From contig NZ_CP117835.1 of assembly GCF_029094545.1 (NCBI RefSeq), positions 2,832,001 to 2,896,000 on the forward strand: DNA of 64,000 nt, given 5' to 3'. Position numbers and translations under genes: made by a program. Shown here one piece after another: positions 63,472 through 64,000 of the stretch. Position 1 is the first letter of the stretch. Each line of letters opens with the position of its first letter. This DNA is from Alkalihalophilus pseudofirmus. GTDB taxonomy: Bacteria > Bacillota > Bacilli > Bacillales > Bacillaceae_D. The notes below the pieces were generated by a model that was given only the letters and a program-made list of their open reading frames with translations, was not told where the DNA came from and ran no database searches.

Positions 63472-64000
63472 ATAAAGGGATTATAGAAAAAACGGAAAAA
63501 TGGGTAAAAGCTCAATTGATTAACGAAGAATCAGGCCATGATTGGTATCACATTTTACGTGTGACAAGAACTGCTCAGCAAATTGCTAAAGAAGAACACG
63601 CTAACGATGAGATCGTCACTCTGGCTGCATTGGTACATGATTTAGCTGATGATAAAGTTGCTCAAAACGAAAAAGAGGCTTTAAAGAACATAGACGAGTG
63701 GTTTAAAGAGAATGGTTTAGGTGATGAGGCGATCGCACAAATTATCTCTATCATAACCACGATATCCTTTAAAGGAGGCAATGGGCAGCCAGTCTCCACT
63801 TTAGAAGGAAAAATCGTGCAGGATGCAGACCGTTTAGATGCACTAGGTGCGATTGGTATTGCTCGCACGTTTGTGTATTCAGGACATAAAGGACAGCCTA
63901 TGTATGACCCTGAATTACCTGTTAGAAATGAAATGTCTATAGAGGAATATCGACACGGGAAATCATCGGCTGTACACCATTTTTATGAGAAACTTCTAAA
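63468..64000 (+). CDS. HD-domain phosphohydrolase (YpgQ-like), 5' part
   Basis: The first 177 codons of an HD-superfamily hydrolase; the end lies outside the window. Metal-binding motifs are GHDWYHILRV (H), ALVHDLADDK (HD) and, later, VQDADRLDALGAIGIART (D), the pattern of YpgQ/YedJ-type nucleotide pyrophosphohydrolases. ATG at 63468 overlaps the helicase stop (ATGA) with GGAGGTAAGAG upstream, so translation is coupled to the helicase. Substrate not determined from sequence. Confidence 0.9.
   Translation, partial: MNKGIIEKTEKWVKAQLINEESGHDWYHILRVTRTAQQIAKEEHANDEIVTLAALVHDLADDKVAQNEKEALKNIDEWFKENGLGDEAIAQIISIITTISFKGGNGQPVSTLEGKIVQDADRLDALGAIGIARTFVYSGHKGQPMYDPELPVRNEMSIEEYRHGKSSAVHHFYEKLL

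Overview
The window is chromosomal DNA from a low-to-moderate GC, endospore-forming member of the Bacillaceae. The evidence is the full spoIIIA operon, spoIVB, spo0A, spore photoproduct lyase, a comG competence cluster and strong AGGAGG-type ribosome binding sites. Gene order follows the Bacillus subtilis yqg-yqh-yqi region closely. A locus matching OLE RNA with its partner oapA, and a cobalamin-dependent ribonucleotide reductase, point to an anaerobic or extremophilic, probably alkaliphilic/halotolerant, lineage rather than the B. subtilis group. I do not name a species. I see no rRNA, CRISPR array, prophage or intact insertion sequence.

Layout. 1-7023 (minus): branched-chain amino acid catabolism: bkdR, a sigma-54 promoter, bcd, lpdV, bkdAA, bkdAB, bkdB (cut by the window edge); ptb and buk are missing from this operon. 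7.2-10.2 kb: YqzF, then a MraY-like transferase, a family 2 glycosyltransferase and SteA. 10.3-12.7 kb: spo0A and spoIVB. 12.8-23.0 kb (minus): recN, argR, tlyA, dxs, oapA, OLE RNA, ispA, xseB, xseA, folD, nusB, a run joining DNA repair, arginine control, isoprenoid and folate functions. 23.2-31.9 kb (minus): yqhY, accC, accB, an unknown gene, spoIIIAH to spoIIIAA, yqhV. 32-38.3 kb: efp, a peptidase, aroQ, yqhR, yqhP, a patatin-like protein, mntR, splB. 38.3-42.2 kb: nrdJ with paired NrdR boxes, and a divergent D-amino-acid aminotransferase. 42.3-50.6 kb: lipM, yqhL, the glycine cleavage operon gcvT-gcvPA-gcvPB behind a tandem glycine riboswitch, and the yqhH-yqhG pair.

50.7-59.5 kb holds the most unusual architecture. 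The comG operon, normally seven adjacent genes, is split. comGC to comGG (with aroK and yqzE downstream) lie at 53.2-55.0 kb. comGA and comGB lie at 57.4-59.5 kb and end in their own terminator. Between them sit yidD on the opposite strand and an array of 16 tRNA genes with its own promoter and terminator. The array also carries a duplicated 5' half of tRNA-Gly. 59.6-64 kb (plus, mostly): a lone tRNA-Gln, an MscL channel with a C-terminal zinc ribbon, an HNH protein, a small membrane protein, a UvrD-like helicase and the start of an HD phosphohydrolase.

Functional links: BkdR and the bkd operon make branched acyl-CoA primers, and accB/accC supply malonyl-CoA for the same fatty acid pathway. 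LipM and the lipoylated BkdB/GcvH-dependent complexes share lipoate metabolism with the neighbouring gcv operon. Spo0A, SpoIVB and SpoIIIA form successive steps of sporulation. OLE RNA and OapA sit inside the isoprenoid genes ispA and dxs. Two genes, spoIIIAD and comGE, have strong ribosome binding sites but no ATG/GTG/TTG at the expected place, and both offer an ATT there.
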